Counted from the stretch's first letter, positions 39,770 to 51,778 are shown. The stretch: DNA of 64,000 nucleotides from Carposina sasakii (GCA_014607495.2 CP053167.1:4960001-5024000), one strand, 5' to 3'. Notes: generated by a model from the sequence alone, not told the origin. Numbers and translations: made by a program.

Positions 39770-40699
39770 GGCTTCTTTCCCGGACAGATCACTGAACAGA
39801 TACAAATGTAGATTTTTTTTTATTCACGCCGAAAGCGTCGCATCAAAGGTAAATAGGTAATAAGCCTACAGGTTAGGAAAACGTGTCCGTAACTCCATGC
39901 CATAACTTCCCTCATCTCTCTAACCTACATCCATAACTTTAACGTTTATCTGACGGCTACTAACTTAGGTCAAGTTTAAAAACATGCATGCAGCCGTTCC
40001 GGAAAACTAGCCGGAAGTTACTTCGTAGACAACATGGCCGCCGGGGCGCTTCCGGTGCGGGTTAGGTTCCGGAATGGAGACTAGTTTACGGTAGTTGTGA
40101 AGTGTTCTTTAAATGGCTTTATATAGAATTGCAGTGCACATTTCAAAAACAATTCGCAAATATCACAATGACCTAGTCTTATATAAATAGATTTTAAACA
40201 TTTATTACTAGAGAATTTGTAATAAATGTGTAATTCTAGATAAAATTAATTCAAAACACACATGCCGTCTTGCTTTGACAAAAAGATCGGTCTTTATTTC
40301 TCACCACAAAATTTATAAAATAAACAGAGATCTACTACAGAGGTTTAAAACGAAAACTGGCTTTGTGGGATGCTTAAACTAGGCATAGAAATGTCTGTAC
40401 ATCGGGACATTAGGATGCCACCTCTCAAACACATTATGTAATAAATCTGCTCTGTAATAATTCTAATTGGAAATTTATTAAATATCATGCAAACAATTTT
40501 AAGCTTACGAGTAAATCATTACATTAACCATAATTCGAATCGAACCGCACACTATAAGACTGTGTGCAACAAATCTTGCGCTTGATCATTAGACAAGACA
40601 AGTAGCCAGTCAGTAATAATTTGTTTGAAATGTTTCCTGATCAAGCTATATATATTTTCAATTTACTTAAATAACACTGAATATAACTGTACGACCATA

Positions 40700-40912
40700 A
40701 GGAGATCTCGCTCTCACGTAAGGAACTTAGGCGTTCTCTCAGGCAAGCAACGAGATCATTTATAATCTGTTATCGGTATGCTGATAACAGATTATACATG
40801 ATCTCGTTGCTTGCCTGAGAGAACGCCAGAGTTCCTTACTCAACTCTTATGGCATGCACGCAAGGAGATGCAGCTGATAATATATTCTAATGAAGTTCCG
40901 CATCAGCACAGA
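40700..40912 (+). repeat. Family D copy rearranged into a long hairpin
   Basis: 40720-40774 (AGGAACTTAGGCGTTCTCTC and on to ATAATCTGTTATC) pairs with 40783-40838 around a loop of about 8 bp. The right half then continues as normal family D (GGAGATGCAGCTGATAATAT, CCGCATCAGCACAG). Confidence 0.85.
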
Positions 40913-40948
40913 GGAAATTTTACCCAGATAACATACCGAGAAGGATTA

Positions 40949-41210
40949 TACAGGATGTAACAAAAAGGGTACGTTAAGCGAAAAGCTATGTAAATAGCTC
41001 ACTATAGAGAACCTATCCACAAAATGTGAGACTCGAAATCACATGTTTATTTTTCCAGATAGTATGGAGAATTCTTAAATGTCTCAGGAATTTTCATACA
41101 ATCTTGAAAAATAAACATGTGATTTTGAGTCTCAAATTTTGTAGAGAGGTACTCTATAGTGGGCTATTTGCATATCATTTCGCTTAACATAGCCTTTTTG
41201 TTACACCTAT
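40949..41210. mobile_element. Family B palindromic MITE
   Basis: TACAGGATGTAACAAAAAGG to TTTTTGTTACACCTATA with two long mirrored arms. Lies 13 bp before a family A copy. Confidence 0.88.
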
Positions 41211-41222
41211 ATACGAGTATAT

Positions 41223-41615
41223 TATACAGGGTGTTTTTTCGTTGCCACCCTTAACGAAGGGTACCCACTCTATACATCAAATAAAGTAAGTTTATGCCAA
41301 AAAAAATGCTGGGAAACGACGTAAGTTTTTTTGAAAAAAAAAAAAAATATTACTTGATCGGGCGAAATTGATACTGTCCAGTGTTTATGCTAGTTTTTTT
41401 ATAGACAGATATTAATTATTTCTCTTGAGAAAATCTTTCTACACGCGTTTATGTGCATTTATGCAGAAAAACGTAGTCTATTTACTCAACTTTGGACCCT
41501 AATATTTTGGAAACCGGACACTTCCCAAGTATGCTTCCATGGAGAAAAATAATCGTGATGATGAGGAGATTCCATAGTTTTCGGGAACGTTGACGACCAA
41601 AAATCATTCTGTATA
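41223..41615 (+). mobile_element. Family A MITE, complete
   Basis: TATACAGGGTGTTTTTTCGT to AAAAATCATTCTGTATA with all landmarks. Confidence 0.9.
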
Positions 41616-42067
41616 TATATTTTTCTATAATACACGGAACTGAAAACAACTATATCAAAATAACATTGAAATTCAATTCCCACACCTCGTATTTCAGCTA
41701 GATATGATAGTCCGTTTAAATTATGCTCTTAGCAGATATAACTCAAGTTGGGACCGCACGGTTATCCGGGAATCGGGCCGGCGCCGCCGCCATATGTAAC
41801 ATCCCCCTTACTTCCGCCGGAACTGCGCCACCAGATCTGCAAATGTGCAGGGGTCTTTATGGTTATATGGGACTTGAGACTACAAGATAGAAGATAAATT
41901 TTCTATAAGATATCCATTGTCATTCTTTATTGCACATACCAAAAAATATAAGTTACAAACTCTATGTACAAAGTACTCTTAAGTAACCAGGTTAGGTAGC
42001 AGAGAATGCCTTGCAAGGCATTAAGCTCGCCCTTGTACATAATATTTTTTTGTAGTACAATAAAGAA

Positions 42068-42094
42068 TTTTATCTATCTATCTATCTATCTATG
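42068..42094 (+). repeat. (CTAT)n microsatellite
   Basis: About six tandem CTAT units after AAAGAATTTT; probably the tail of an older retroposon. Confidence 0.85.
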
Positions 42095-42109
42095 TGTTTG
42101 ACAGCTAAT

Positions 42110-42355
42110 TGTTGTAGTTAGTATTGACTCTGCTTGCGACGCCATAGGTCCTAGGTTCGAATCCCAGTAGGTAGAGCATTGATTTAATGAATATCGATGT
42201 TTGTTTCCGAGTCCTGGATGTTTCTATACTTATATACCGTATTTATATACCGTTGCTTAGTACCCATGACACAAGACCTTATGGATCTTAATATGGGACT
42301 AGGTTAATGTGTTGTGAAGTGTGTGAATATATTTTTTTATTTATATCCTCCTCAT
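42110..42355 (+). repeat. tRNA-derived SINE
   Basis: A degenerate tRNA head with box B GGTTCGAATCCC, then a body with TTTCCGAGTCCTGGATGTTT, TAGTACCCATGACACAAGAC and CTTAATATGGGACTAGG, and a TTTTTTTATTTATAT tail. By recollection this body is common in Lepidoptera. Confidence 0.7.
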
Positions 42356-42605
42356 TCCTGATTCGAATATAACAATCATATTAAAATTAGAAATTTAATA
42401 AATTTATCGCGGATTTATAATATACCACAGGACCAATTATTGAACACTTCAAATAATTGTTGGATAGAGTGACAAAAATACTATTAAATTATAATGAATG
42501 GTGAATTCTTAAGTTACTCACTAGGACACCATAATTACTTCTAAAATAGATGCGCAGCCAAGTAACAAAAATCTACAGGACGGTTTTGGATGAAACTTGC
42601 TTATA

Positions 42606-42820
42606 TAGGGTGTTTTCAAAATTAGTCATTTGCTTTTGACACGAAACTAGGTAGGTAAAAAGAAACAACTTTCACTATGGGACCAACTCCGAAATAGTGA
42701 AAAAAAATAGCAGCTGATTTTTTTTTCATCATTTCGGATTTGGCCCCATAGTGAAAGTTGTTTCTTTTTACCTATCTAGTTTCGTGTCAAAAGTAAATCA
42801 CTAATTTTGAAAACAACTTA
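42606..42820. mobile_element. Palindromic MITE, nearly perfect foldback
   Basis: Arms of about 105 bp (TTTTCAAAATTAGTCATTTG through CAACTTTCACTATGGG and mirrored) around a tiny CAGCT loop; few mismatches. Directly followed by a family B element. Confidence 0.9.
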
Positions 42821-43084
42821 TACAGGGTGTAACAGAAAGGGTATGTTAAGCGAAAAGCTATGTAAATAGCCCACTATAGAGAACCTATTTCCAAAATTTG
42901 AGACTCGAAATCACATTTTTATTTTTCAAGATTGTATGAAAATTCCTGAGATATTTAAAAATTCTCCATACTATCGGGAAAAATAAACATGTGATTTCGG
43001 GTCTCAAATTTTGTGGATAGGTTCTCTACAGTGGGCTATTTACATAGCTTTTCGCTTAACATACCCTTTTTGTTACACCCTGTA
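42821..43084. mobile_element. Family B palindromic MITE, best copy
   Basis: TACAGGGTGTAACAGAAAGG to TTTTGTTACACCCTGTA, two arms of about 120 bp with few differences. Confidence 0.92.
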
Positions 43085-43141
43085 TATCTGAATGATACAT
43101 ATGCCATAAAGTTCATGCGTATGCAGTCGCGGGCGGCCGCT

Positions 43142-43290
43142 TGTACAGGGTGCAAGTGACAGCCAAGCATTTGAAATGATTCAAATGAATGATATTTTCA
43201 GACCATGATTCTGAGAGGAAAACCACTGAAAATTTTAGCAGGAAAATTCCTCAATTTTCCGACTTTTCCAGGATTTTTTCAGGTTAGGCG
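43142..43290 (+). mobile_element. Family C end fragment
   Basis: TACAGGGTGCAAGTGACAGC followed by CAAGCATTTG, ACCATGATTCTGAGAGG and TTTTCCGACTTTTCCAGG, the family C left end; the rest is missing. Confidence 0.7.
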
Positions 43291-43842
43291 GAGGTCTACA
43301 AGTACTAACTAACATCAACAGCATTAGTTATTTCATTCGCGACTGCACTACACTAAATACCCTAGTAAGAAAAACCTCAAACAATTAAAATCGCTCTATA
43401 AACGGAATAAAGCCGTAACTAACACACGATACCTCGCGACCACTAATGACGTGTTAAATCACAGTAACGACTGAGCGCGCGTTTCGGACGCCTGTTTACC
43501 GAGATTTACACAACCCTACTGTTCTTGTGGTTAGGTCATAGTACATTGTGAAAAGCGAGCTAGATACCTATGAGTCGCGGATATATGAGACTCGGATTAT
43601 TAACCGAATGCAGAAGGAGGGTTATGGTTTTCGAGTGTGTATATTTATGTGTATATTTTTTATATGTATGTTCTGCATCAACACAGGATTTTGTAGAATA
43701 TAATGAAGGATATGAATATGAGGTATTTTAATAATTGTACACCTATCTAATTCCATACCTTAGCTATAACTTTAGCCGATTTCAATTACTAGATATAAAA
43801 AAGAAACTCAGATTATTTGATTCCTTATTTGAAATTTTTAAC

Positions 43843-43882
43843 CCCCGACGCAAAAACGACGGGGTGTTATAAGTTTGACGTG

Positions 43883-43915
<33 letters not shown>

Positions 43916-44400
43916 ATGTGTGTGTGTGTGTGTGTATGTGTGTGTGTGTGTGTAAATGTGTAAGTGTCTGTCTGTGGCATCGTAGCTCCCAAACGGATGA
44001 TCCGATTTTAATGCGGTTTTTTTTGTTTGAAAGGTTATCAGTCGAGAGTGTTCTTAGCTATGTTTGGTGGAAATTGGTTCAGGTCTTCAAGGTGATCAGG
44101 TCGTTTGTTAGGTGTGATAGGAATGTTACACGCTCAGTTTGCTTGCAAGCATATGTGGGATCTGACATTTGAAACACAATGTCTTCTGGAACCACTGAAC
44201 TGGTCTGCTGTTAGGGCTCGAAGGTAGGAAACGTAACCCTGGTCTACCTTTTAGTAAACCCATCGAGTTTGGGCTCGTTGAATTTGTCTTGACTGGTTCT
44301 CTTCGTATTTCTAATTGACCAGGACCTGATGCTGGAAATGGGATGTGGCGGATGAAACCCTGGAATGCCGGAATGAAACGGATAAACCGATTTATATTTT
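43843..44400 (+). repeat. Interspersed repeat with microsatellite (CCCCCGACGC type)
   Basis: ACCCCCGACGCAAAAACGAC and GGGGTGTTATAAGTTTGACG, a (TC)n(TG)n run (43882-43954), then GGCATCGTAGCTCCCAAACG and GATCCGATTTTAATGCGG. A following segment has CCCATCGAGTTTGGGC, seen again at 46185. The class is uncertain, possibly Helitron-like. The 90-aa open frame over it is not a gene. Confidence 0.55.
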
Positions 44401-44613
44401 TGCTAAAAATCTAGAATTACCAAAGTTTAATCTTTATTGTTTCTTAATCTCTGCAATTCTCCCAGAGCCAGTTTGTCATGAAGATTGTTAAACAGCTTCC
44501 TTTGGTCGAGATCGCATATAGCGACCTCATCTAAACTTTTTACGAGGCGAAAAATAAAAGAAATTAAATGAAAGAATGAAAAATTAAGGAGCTCCTTCAA
44601 AAAGCATGAAATA

Positions 44614-45408
44614 AAAAATTAAATTTAAATTTAAAAAGCCCCGACCCAAAAAAAGTACGCAATCATTATGACAAAAGGTTTAAAATGCTAAACCCTATAA
44701 AAAGCAAAAAATAACTTTTAACACTACGTACTCGTAAGTACCAACTAATGCATGTCAGACTATCTACTCGGGACTTTGTGCTACCTTTATGTCGGAGGCA
44801 TAACCGTTAATTTTGAACTGCAAATGGTTAACTTGGCCTGGTGTAGACCGTACGTATGAAATTTTTGAATTTTTTCGCGTCGGGGGACCGCTTTTTACCT
44901 TCAAAAATACTTACCTAAATCAAATGATTCCTACCTAATCTCAACATTCATATAAAAAAATAACCTATCTAAACAAAATTATATTTATAGTTACTGATAT
45001 AATGTTTTAAAGTAAGTAGGTATTCAGAATTAAAGTGAAGTAAGCTATTATAATTATATTTGTATAACAATGGGATTGAGGACTTCTTAATGTGTGCTTC
45101 TAACGTTAGGCTAATAAATTAGAGCGGTCCCCCGACGCGACAAAATTGAATCAAAAATTTCATACGTACGGTCAACAGCAGGCCAAGATAGCCATTTTCA
45201 GTTCAAAATTAGCAGTTATGCCTCCGACATAAAGGTGGCACAAAGTCCCGAGTAGATACTCGTAGTCTGACATGCATTAGATGGTACTTACGTAGTGTTA
45301 AAAGTTATTTTTTGCTTTTTATAGGGTTTAGCATTTTAAATCTTTTGTCATAATGATTGCGTACTTTTTTTAGGTCGGGGGTTTTTTTAAATTTTAAATT
45401 TAATTTTT
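44614..45408. mobile_element. Large foldback element with arms of about 280 bp
   Basis: Left arm 44614-44892 (AAATTTAAATTTAAAAAGCC, AGTACGCAATCATTATGACA, GTCGGAGGCATAACCGTTAA, GCGTCGGGGGACCGC) is mirrored by right arm 45123-45408. About 230 bp of AT-rich sequence lies between. No open frame of note. Confidence 0.9.
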
Positions 45409-45419
45409 GTATGAAAACA

Positions 45420-47500
45420 ATCGAAGATTATTGATGAGATACTCAAAACTCTTTGTTAAACTCTAAAATTGTCTGTTAGTTAATTATATCTATTAGTAAT
45501 ATTCTATTGAATTGTTACTAGTCATTCACAAGTTACTAACTTGGGTTCGCTAAATAGCTAATTGAATAATTTAGGTAATCGCTTACCGCTCTGCTCGCGC
45601 ATGTAGAGTAATATAAAAGGCAATTAATATTATCTGTATACCTACTACTAACAAAATACCATGGCGATTAAAAATATAACAGTTTCACGTTTAACTTTTA
45701 CCATTATCATTATAATATTAATCAGTATCTCAAAAATAGTTTTTTACTTACTTAATTTTGAAATGTTCATAATCTGTATAATTATAATAGAAAAATACGC
45801 TATTGCCTACTAATGTGTCCTCTACCTTATCAACACAGACCGTACCGCGGTCGGTGGCCAACCGAATGAAATTGAAACTGTGACGATCCGTTTTACATCC
45901 CTCTCTTTTTAGCGCACTTCATCGGGATTTCATTGTCTTTTTTAAGGTTCCGTCTACGTAAAAAATTGTTTAACGAAGAAGATAATTATAATTATAAGCT
46001 TTTATTTAGTTTCACCTGACCCGTTGTCTGTAACCAAATCTTGAAAGTTAAATTTGATTGAGCCAATATTTTACATGAATGTATTTATTAATCGGATGAC
46101 AATGCAAAATTATTATGACACAGAGCTGATCTGATGATGGAGCTGGAAAGAGGCCATAGGAACTCCGTAATTAAACAACGCAACCCCATCGAGTTTGGGC
46201 GAGTTTGATTTGATCAGTTAATTTTATTACAAAATAATAAAAGCTTGTTTTTAAAAAGGTATTTTTAATGTAGCTTGTGTAAAATTGAAAACGTGACTCA
46301 GGAATGTCACGTCTAATTAACCAAGTGCTTATTACAACCAATTAAGAGACCATCAGCCACTATCAATAACTGATCTCTTGCATATTTTTAATATTGAGAC
46401 TTTTTGCATATTTCATAAATTTTTAATAGAAAAGCTAAGATTGTTTTTATTGATCTCCGTTGTTAAAATTGGATATGTAAGTGTATTGATTATGTAGAAG
46501 ATGATGTAAAGTAACGATGTTATAACACGTTAGATATTCACTTTCCACAGCTGTCTATCTATCGAGAACCCGTAAATTTAGAGCAGAGCTACTCTTAATC
46601 CAGTTTTCAGACGGTTTGATTGAGGCGTCGCCTTTGTCGCAGACTGTAATGAACGAACAGCGATATCCCTTGGGGTATCTCGTCGTGCCCTTTTAAAAGA
46701 ATAAGCAACTTCAGCTCCAATATCTGTTCGAAGTTTGGAGATAAATAAAGAACATTCGTTCACGTACCTACAATATTAAAGACCTGGAACTTGAAGGGTG
46801 TATTCTTTGCATGACGTAAGCACCCGAGAAAACGGAATTCCAGTAATTCCCACGATAGTAGAAATTAACGGGATTTCTCAAGTGCGAACGATGTCACGGG
46901 CGTCCCTAGTGGCTTACGGTGCTATTGTAAATGTTTTTCTTGAGTAAACGACTGGACACATGTTGATAAAGGGAAGGTTCAACGGCATTAACTTTATCCA
47001 TCAGATAGGTATCAGACCATTGGAAAAAAATGCCTTTATGCCAATTAAACAAAAATGAGAGTAAAAACAATGAATCACGCGTAGCGTTTGATAGAATTTC
47101 CCAAAAAAATAAATATATATTTTAAATCAGAGGACTGATGATACGAACAATAATCAAAACTACCAATTTCCAACGATTTAGCACAAACACGCTAGGGCAA
47201 ACAAACTGTTCCTAACCACCTCCAACTGCCAGAAATTCGCCCATTTACCAGCACTTACCGACAGTAGCGTCGGAATCATTACTCTATTTACATTTTGGAA
47301 GACGCACTTCTTATTTCTGTTGTTGGCTTAAATTGTCGACACTCGAGTACAGATTAGCTTCGTTACCCCACAGCGAAGCGTACCTTTGTAGGGATGGGGT
47401 AAAGTTACGTTAGCTGATATATCGAGAATTTAATTATTATTTTTTTGAGTTGTCATTGGACTATTTATAGATCATAGATTAAGTGATTTTAATGTTACAT
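45420..47500. other. No gene recognised
   Basis: AT-rich. A fragment at 46130-46230 (GAGCTGGAAAGAGGCCATAG, CCCATCGAGTTTGGGC) relates to the repeat at 43843-44400. Nothing else identified. Confidence 0.5.
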
Positions 47501-47524
47501 TATTATTTATTATTGAGGTAGCAA

Positions 47525-47628
47525 CTTGTCACTGATCATTAATATCTAGCTTAGCTTTACTAAACGAGGTAATGGGATCTCTGCAGTTCACGTTACCCCA
47601 TTTTCAGAACACAGCCTGTGTGTATATA
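47525..47628 (-). repeat. Family D fragment
   Basis: AGCAACTTGTCACTGATCAT, then ACCCCATTTTCAGAACACAG on the + strand, the inverted 5' half of family D. Confidence 0.6.
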
Positions 47629-47630
47629 TC

Positions 47631-47910
47631 AGGGCGGCAATTTTTTAAAATTTTTGAGCCGAACCGCGACCACTAACGAACCGTTAACGAAACGCGATGC
47701 GAAGCAATATATACTTACCGCTTGAGTGATAAGGTACATATTAGCACGCATCGATTACGAGTATGATATAATAAAAACAAATATCTGTCTCGTGCTGAAA
47801 TGTGTCTAATTACGTCACCGATAAAGTAATTATTGCTTTGTTCTGAGCGTCTACAACGGTTCCGTTTCGGCTTCGTTCCAACTCGAAACTTTTCGAGAAT
47901 TGCCCCCTGT
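47631..47910. mobile_element. Probable MITE with CAGGG..GGCAATT ends
   Basis: CAGGGCGGCAATTTTTTAAA with GAGCCGAACCG at left; right end AACTTTTCGAGAATTGCCCC with CTG is its imperfect inverse. Inserted at the end of the family D fragment. Confidence 0.5.
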
Positions 47911-47914
47911 ATGT

Positions 47915-49460
47915 GTTGCTGTTAGCGAACCTCCGCGGTCGCGGCACTCGCTGGCCGCTTGGGAACCACAGCGTCGTGTTCGTCTTAAATATTTTTTGTT
48001 TTACAAGACAGAAGAAAAAAAGATGCACATAATTTTTATATTTTAAGAAACCTAAATATTAATAATTTTCATTGTAAATAAGTACATTTAAAATAAATAA
48101 TTATTACCAAGTAATCGGATCCGACTCATTTAGTGTTTCTCTAGAAACAGTATGTATACTTTATTAGGACAATATTTGTAATTTTAGTCAGGATACTCCA
48201 ATCTTTTTATGACTAAAAATAAAATAAAAATTCGTGATAATAATTTATGCATAATAATGACTCATTAATTATTATTAATTATTTAGTCATTATTATTCAT
48301 CCTATTTGAAGGAAGGATTTCCCAAATTCATCAAACAACTTATACTAATTACGGAGATAACAAAAACATATCGACACATTTCATCGACAAAACACACATC
48401 CCTAAGTTTCCGAGTGGTCGCGTGCAGAACCTCGCGGAATAATGATTTCTTTGAGTCCGTGTTTGAAGTGCTACATTACAGGCATTACAGGCTCCGCGTT
48501 TGTTCCTAATGACGTCTGTATGTCATTGCTGTTGCGTTTCGAAGGCGCCTGTTCGGGAATAATGATCCGATTTCTATGGTTATGATAATGAGGTCGTCCA
48601 TTGTTTATTTAGTGATGACTACTAGGCATGCATAGGGCAGTATTACCCTAAATATAAGTAAATGAGCACTTTTTCATTTTTAATTTCTTACTCTCAAAGA
48701 TTGAAAAATTAAATTAATTATTATAAAAAATTATAGTAAATTTTTAAAAGATGATGTTAACACTAAGGTAACGATTTTTACCTATAGATTGGACTTTGGG
48801 TTCTAGACGTAGGACATAGGTGCCTATATACTTACGTTTAGATGCATTTCAAAATTACTAAGGTATTGCTCGAATTTACTTATTACTAATTTACATTTTA
48901 CACTTACAAAAACGTTACCATTTTCACTGTTCCTAAAATTTACTTCGCAAACATTTTTTTCCAATAATCTACGGAATAAATCATGCTTTACCATTTCGGC
49001 TTACATTACAATATATTGCCGAAGTAAGAGCATTGGCGACGCACGCTTAGCACACGTTTGGGATAATATTTTTGGCTATAAATTTACAAGTTGAAAAAAT
49101 GAGTTTTTCATACTATACTCCGGGACTTCCCAAATGAAATTAAAATACATAAATAACCAATGAATGTTAAATGACTCGATGAATGAATCTTTTGCATCGT
49201 GTTTTAAGGCCGAATTTCTTTGGGATAAAAGTATAGGTATTCGTTACAAATAGCTCATTTTTAAATTATCAATATCACTTTAATCTCTAACAGCCCTAAT
49301 GATTATTAGGTTATGTACACAAAAACAATATTCTGTCATTCAAAAAAAAAACAATGCGAAGAATCCATTCAAACATGGATTATTAGGAATGCAAACAAAT
49401 AATTTTGTTTATCAAACTCGCGTAATCGCCTGATAACCGCGACAGTAGCGAACTATCTGC
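47915..49460. other. Region upstream of the fucosyltransferase-like gene
   Basis: No repeat family, exon or core promoter recognised with confidence. Confidence 0.45.
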
Positions 49461-49461
49461 C

Positions 49462-50471
49462 ATGGGAAAGGTACGCACATACGTACGTAACAAGTGGAGC
49501 AACTTTACTATTGACAGACAAGAGTCCTGCGAAAATTTCACCATAAAGTGCAAAGCCATATGGGACAAGTACATAATTGGAAAGGAATTATTGCACACCA
49601 TACGCAAGCATCCCAAAACTGTAACCGGTTATGTAGTTCTTATTATAACTGTGATCATTTTAGCATTTTTACCACAATATATTGGTAATGACAACACGCT
49701 TAGTCGACGGCAGAGATATATAACGGATATTAAATACATTTTATATTGGACTGATGACAAGCTCAAGCGTAATTTTGAAGAAGGGCAAACCACTTTTTTC
49801 CAGTATAAGTGCCCTTATGTTAACTGTTACATAAGTTATAATAGAAGCTTTTTGATCGACGAGAGAAATTTTGATGCGGTTGTTTTCCGAGTGAGAGATA
49901 TTGCAACAGTAAGTCAAATTAATCTTTCTAGATCAGAACACCAAAAATACATTTTCCGATCCTTAGAATTGGCTGATAAACATCCAGTATGTGAGCCTAT
50001 ATTTGATAATTTCTTTAATCTAACCTGGACGTATCGATTATCTTCCGATATACCGCATCCATATTTTGAAATCCGTGACTTTAAAGATATGATGGTTGCA
50101 CCGAAGCTATTTCCAAAATGGGGTACGACAATTGAAAACGCCGTTAATTTTAAAAGTATAATCAGAGAGAAACATAAAATAGTAGCATTATATGCGAAGA
50201 ATTGTGATATTATTATTGAACATGGGGCTTTACTTGACAACCTATCCAGAGAGCTAGAAGAACATGAGATACATCTAGATTTCTTCGGCAACTGTGGCGC
50301 AGAAAAATGCGACAACAAAATAGACAAGTGCTACAAACTTATTGAGAAAAACTATTTCTTCCAATTGAGTATTGATGATTCGCTTGACCACGACTACTTG
50401 CCAGTCAAATTGATAAGAACCTTGAAATATGTAACCGTGCCTATTATTTACAGCAATACAAATTATTCGCA
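49462..50471 (+). CDS. Fucosyltransferase-like gene, exon 1
   Basis: It carries the cytoplasmic tail, membrane anchor, N-terminal subdomain and most of the donor-binding region, ending in phase 2 at a GTGAGT donor. Without splicing the frame would stop at 50475. Sequons occur at NFT (14, 25), NRS, NLS, NLT and NYS; the first two are cytoplasmic and so unlikely to be used. Confidence 0.88.
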
Positions 50472-51310
50472 GTGAGTACTTTACATATTATGTCCAATAA
50501 ATATTCTCAAAGTATTCCTTTCATTATTTTAAACTGACCATTCTATTCACATTTGTATGATGCGTTAGTCCAGTTGTAATATTTTGTCTAGAACATCTTT
50601 TAGACTATTTTCAAGTGTAGGTGAAGTTGGTCGCTTGTTATGACAAAGAAAGAGTTTTAAAGGAATAAAGTTATCGGAAAATAAATAATCTACTATCTCT
50701 CTTTCTCTTTCCTAAAGTCACCTGTGACATGATCCATTTATAGCTCAAGCTCAAGCTACAGTCCTATGCAAGTTGCTGTACCTATCTTTAAAACTAAAGT
50801 AAAAATGCAATTGTATTAGGCGTTACAATTCGGAAGTTCAAACATTCACTATGGGTGCGCCCACCACTAAACCACAAATAAAGTAAAGTTATTTTGGGTA
50901 AACCTTTGAAATTTATTAACTTTTGAAATGAAATATTCTTAAAATTTGACTTAAATATATTTATTTACAGATTTCTACCGGCCAACTCATATCTCGACCT
51001 ACGAGTTATCGGCGTTAAGAACATAGCACAAATCCTAAAATACCTAATCGAAAATCAGGAAGTATACGAATTTTTATTGGAATGGAAGAAATACTATTAC
51101 ATAAAGAGTCGGCCTAAAACTTATGTATGCGATCTTTGCGCCAAATTAAATGAAGATAATCAAGAGAAGAAAACTTACAGCAAGTTTAGAGAATGGTGGA
51201 ATTCAGATTATTTGGATGCTTGTAACAAAATGGCGAGGAAAAGGGAAAATGAACACATTTTGGAACAAGCCGCAGTGAGCAGGAACCAAATAGATACGAA
51301 GACGTCGTAG
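49462..51310 (+). CDS. Alpha-1,3-fucosyltransferase family protein (GT10), divergent
   Basis: Two exons, 49462-50471 and 50971-51310, join in phase 2 with GTGAGT donor and TTTACAG acceptor, giving 449 aa. It is a type II Golgi-type protein: a basic cytoplasmic tail, one membrane span at about 55-72, then a lumenal domain. GT10 features in order: YILYW (92-96), CPYVNC (117-122), FRVRDI (142-147), TYRLSSDIPHPYF (190-202), KNCDI (246-250), LDFFGNCG (272-279), DYLPVK (311-316), FLEW-like FLLEWKKYY, and CDLC (390-393). GT10 enzymes transfer fucose from GDP-fucose to GlcNAc of glycans. Several usually conserved residues differ: the DSD of the TYR segment is SSD, SNC is KNC, FEN is IDD and the TEK of the donor site is PVK. 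It is either a divergent insect FucT or an inactive relative. The start codon is the first ATG of a long open frame. Confidence 0.85.
50820..50868 (+). repeat. Half of the 14.7-kb palindromic MITE, in intron
   Basis: GGCGTTACAATTCGGAAGTT, CAAACATTCACTATGGGTGC and GCCCACCAC equal the right end of 14699-14850 inverted. Confidence 0.75.
50971..51310 (+). CDS. Fucosyltransferase-like gene, exon 2
   Basis: It begins after a TTATTTACAG acceptor and continues FLPANSYLDLRVIG, as expected after the donor motif. It includes the C-terminal CDLC and WW motifs and stops at TAG 51308-51310. The first intron (499 nt) contains a fragment of the 14.7-kb palindromic repeat. Confidence 0.88.
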
Positions 51311-51434
51311 CCGGATTTCTCAGACATTTAATTTAAATTTTTATTAGTTTGGTAATTTAAAACGATATCAGTATCAGTACTCCATTTACATTTACAATAA
51401 CTAATCTTGATCCATTTGTAAACGAAATATTAAA

Positions 51435-51440
51435 AATAAA
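51435..51440 (+). terminator. Polyadenylation signal of the fucosyltransferase-like gene
   Basis: AATAAA about 125 nt after the stop codon. Confidence 0.5.
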
Positions 51441-51685
51441 AAACAAAACAATTGCATGAAATGTATCAAGATTAAATTGTTGAATGATATATCTACTTTT
51501 ACTGTTATTAAAAACTTGTTTTAAAATACAAACTACCTATAGACGATCTAGTCGCATAATAAAATAGATTTTTAGTGCAAAATTTTTATTTTGTGTATAT
51601 TTGAAAATTTAACAGACTGTACTGTACAGTAATATATAGACTTATCTTAGAATATAGACTTATCATACCTTCTCGTTAACTTTAT

Positions 51686-51778
51686 AAAACAGGATTGTTT
51701 CCACTATAAAAGCGAGATGGCGCTCCACACTGCTTATAGCACTGTCTCGCTTACACAATGAAAATAATCCTGTTTTAA
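51686..51778. repeat. Inverted repeat 3' of the fucosyltransferase-like gene
   Basis: AAAACAGGATTGTTTCCACT..AAGCGAGA and TCTCGCTT..GAAAATAATCCTGTTTT are mirrored over about 30 bp with small gaps. Confidence 0.65.

Larger units (their letters stand above)
38321..39775 (-). mobile_element. 5'-truncated non-LTR retrotransposon
   Basis: One LINE on the - strand, cut at its 5' end near 39770 and ending in a TAAATAAATAAAT tail at 38321-38340. It lacks ORF1, the endonuclease and the first reverse-transcriptase blocks. Jockey/CR1-like by overall look; the exact clade needs a tree. Confidence 0.88.

Noticed and set aside
43900..44172. 90-codon frame starting MCVCVYVCVC
   Set aside because: It translates the (TG)n run of an interspersed repeat.
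46578..46763. 61-codon - strand frame
   Set aside because: No recognisable family, start context or neighbouring exon.
49914..50327. 137-codon frame on the - strand
   Set aside because: Antisense shadow of the fucosyltransferase-like exon 1.
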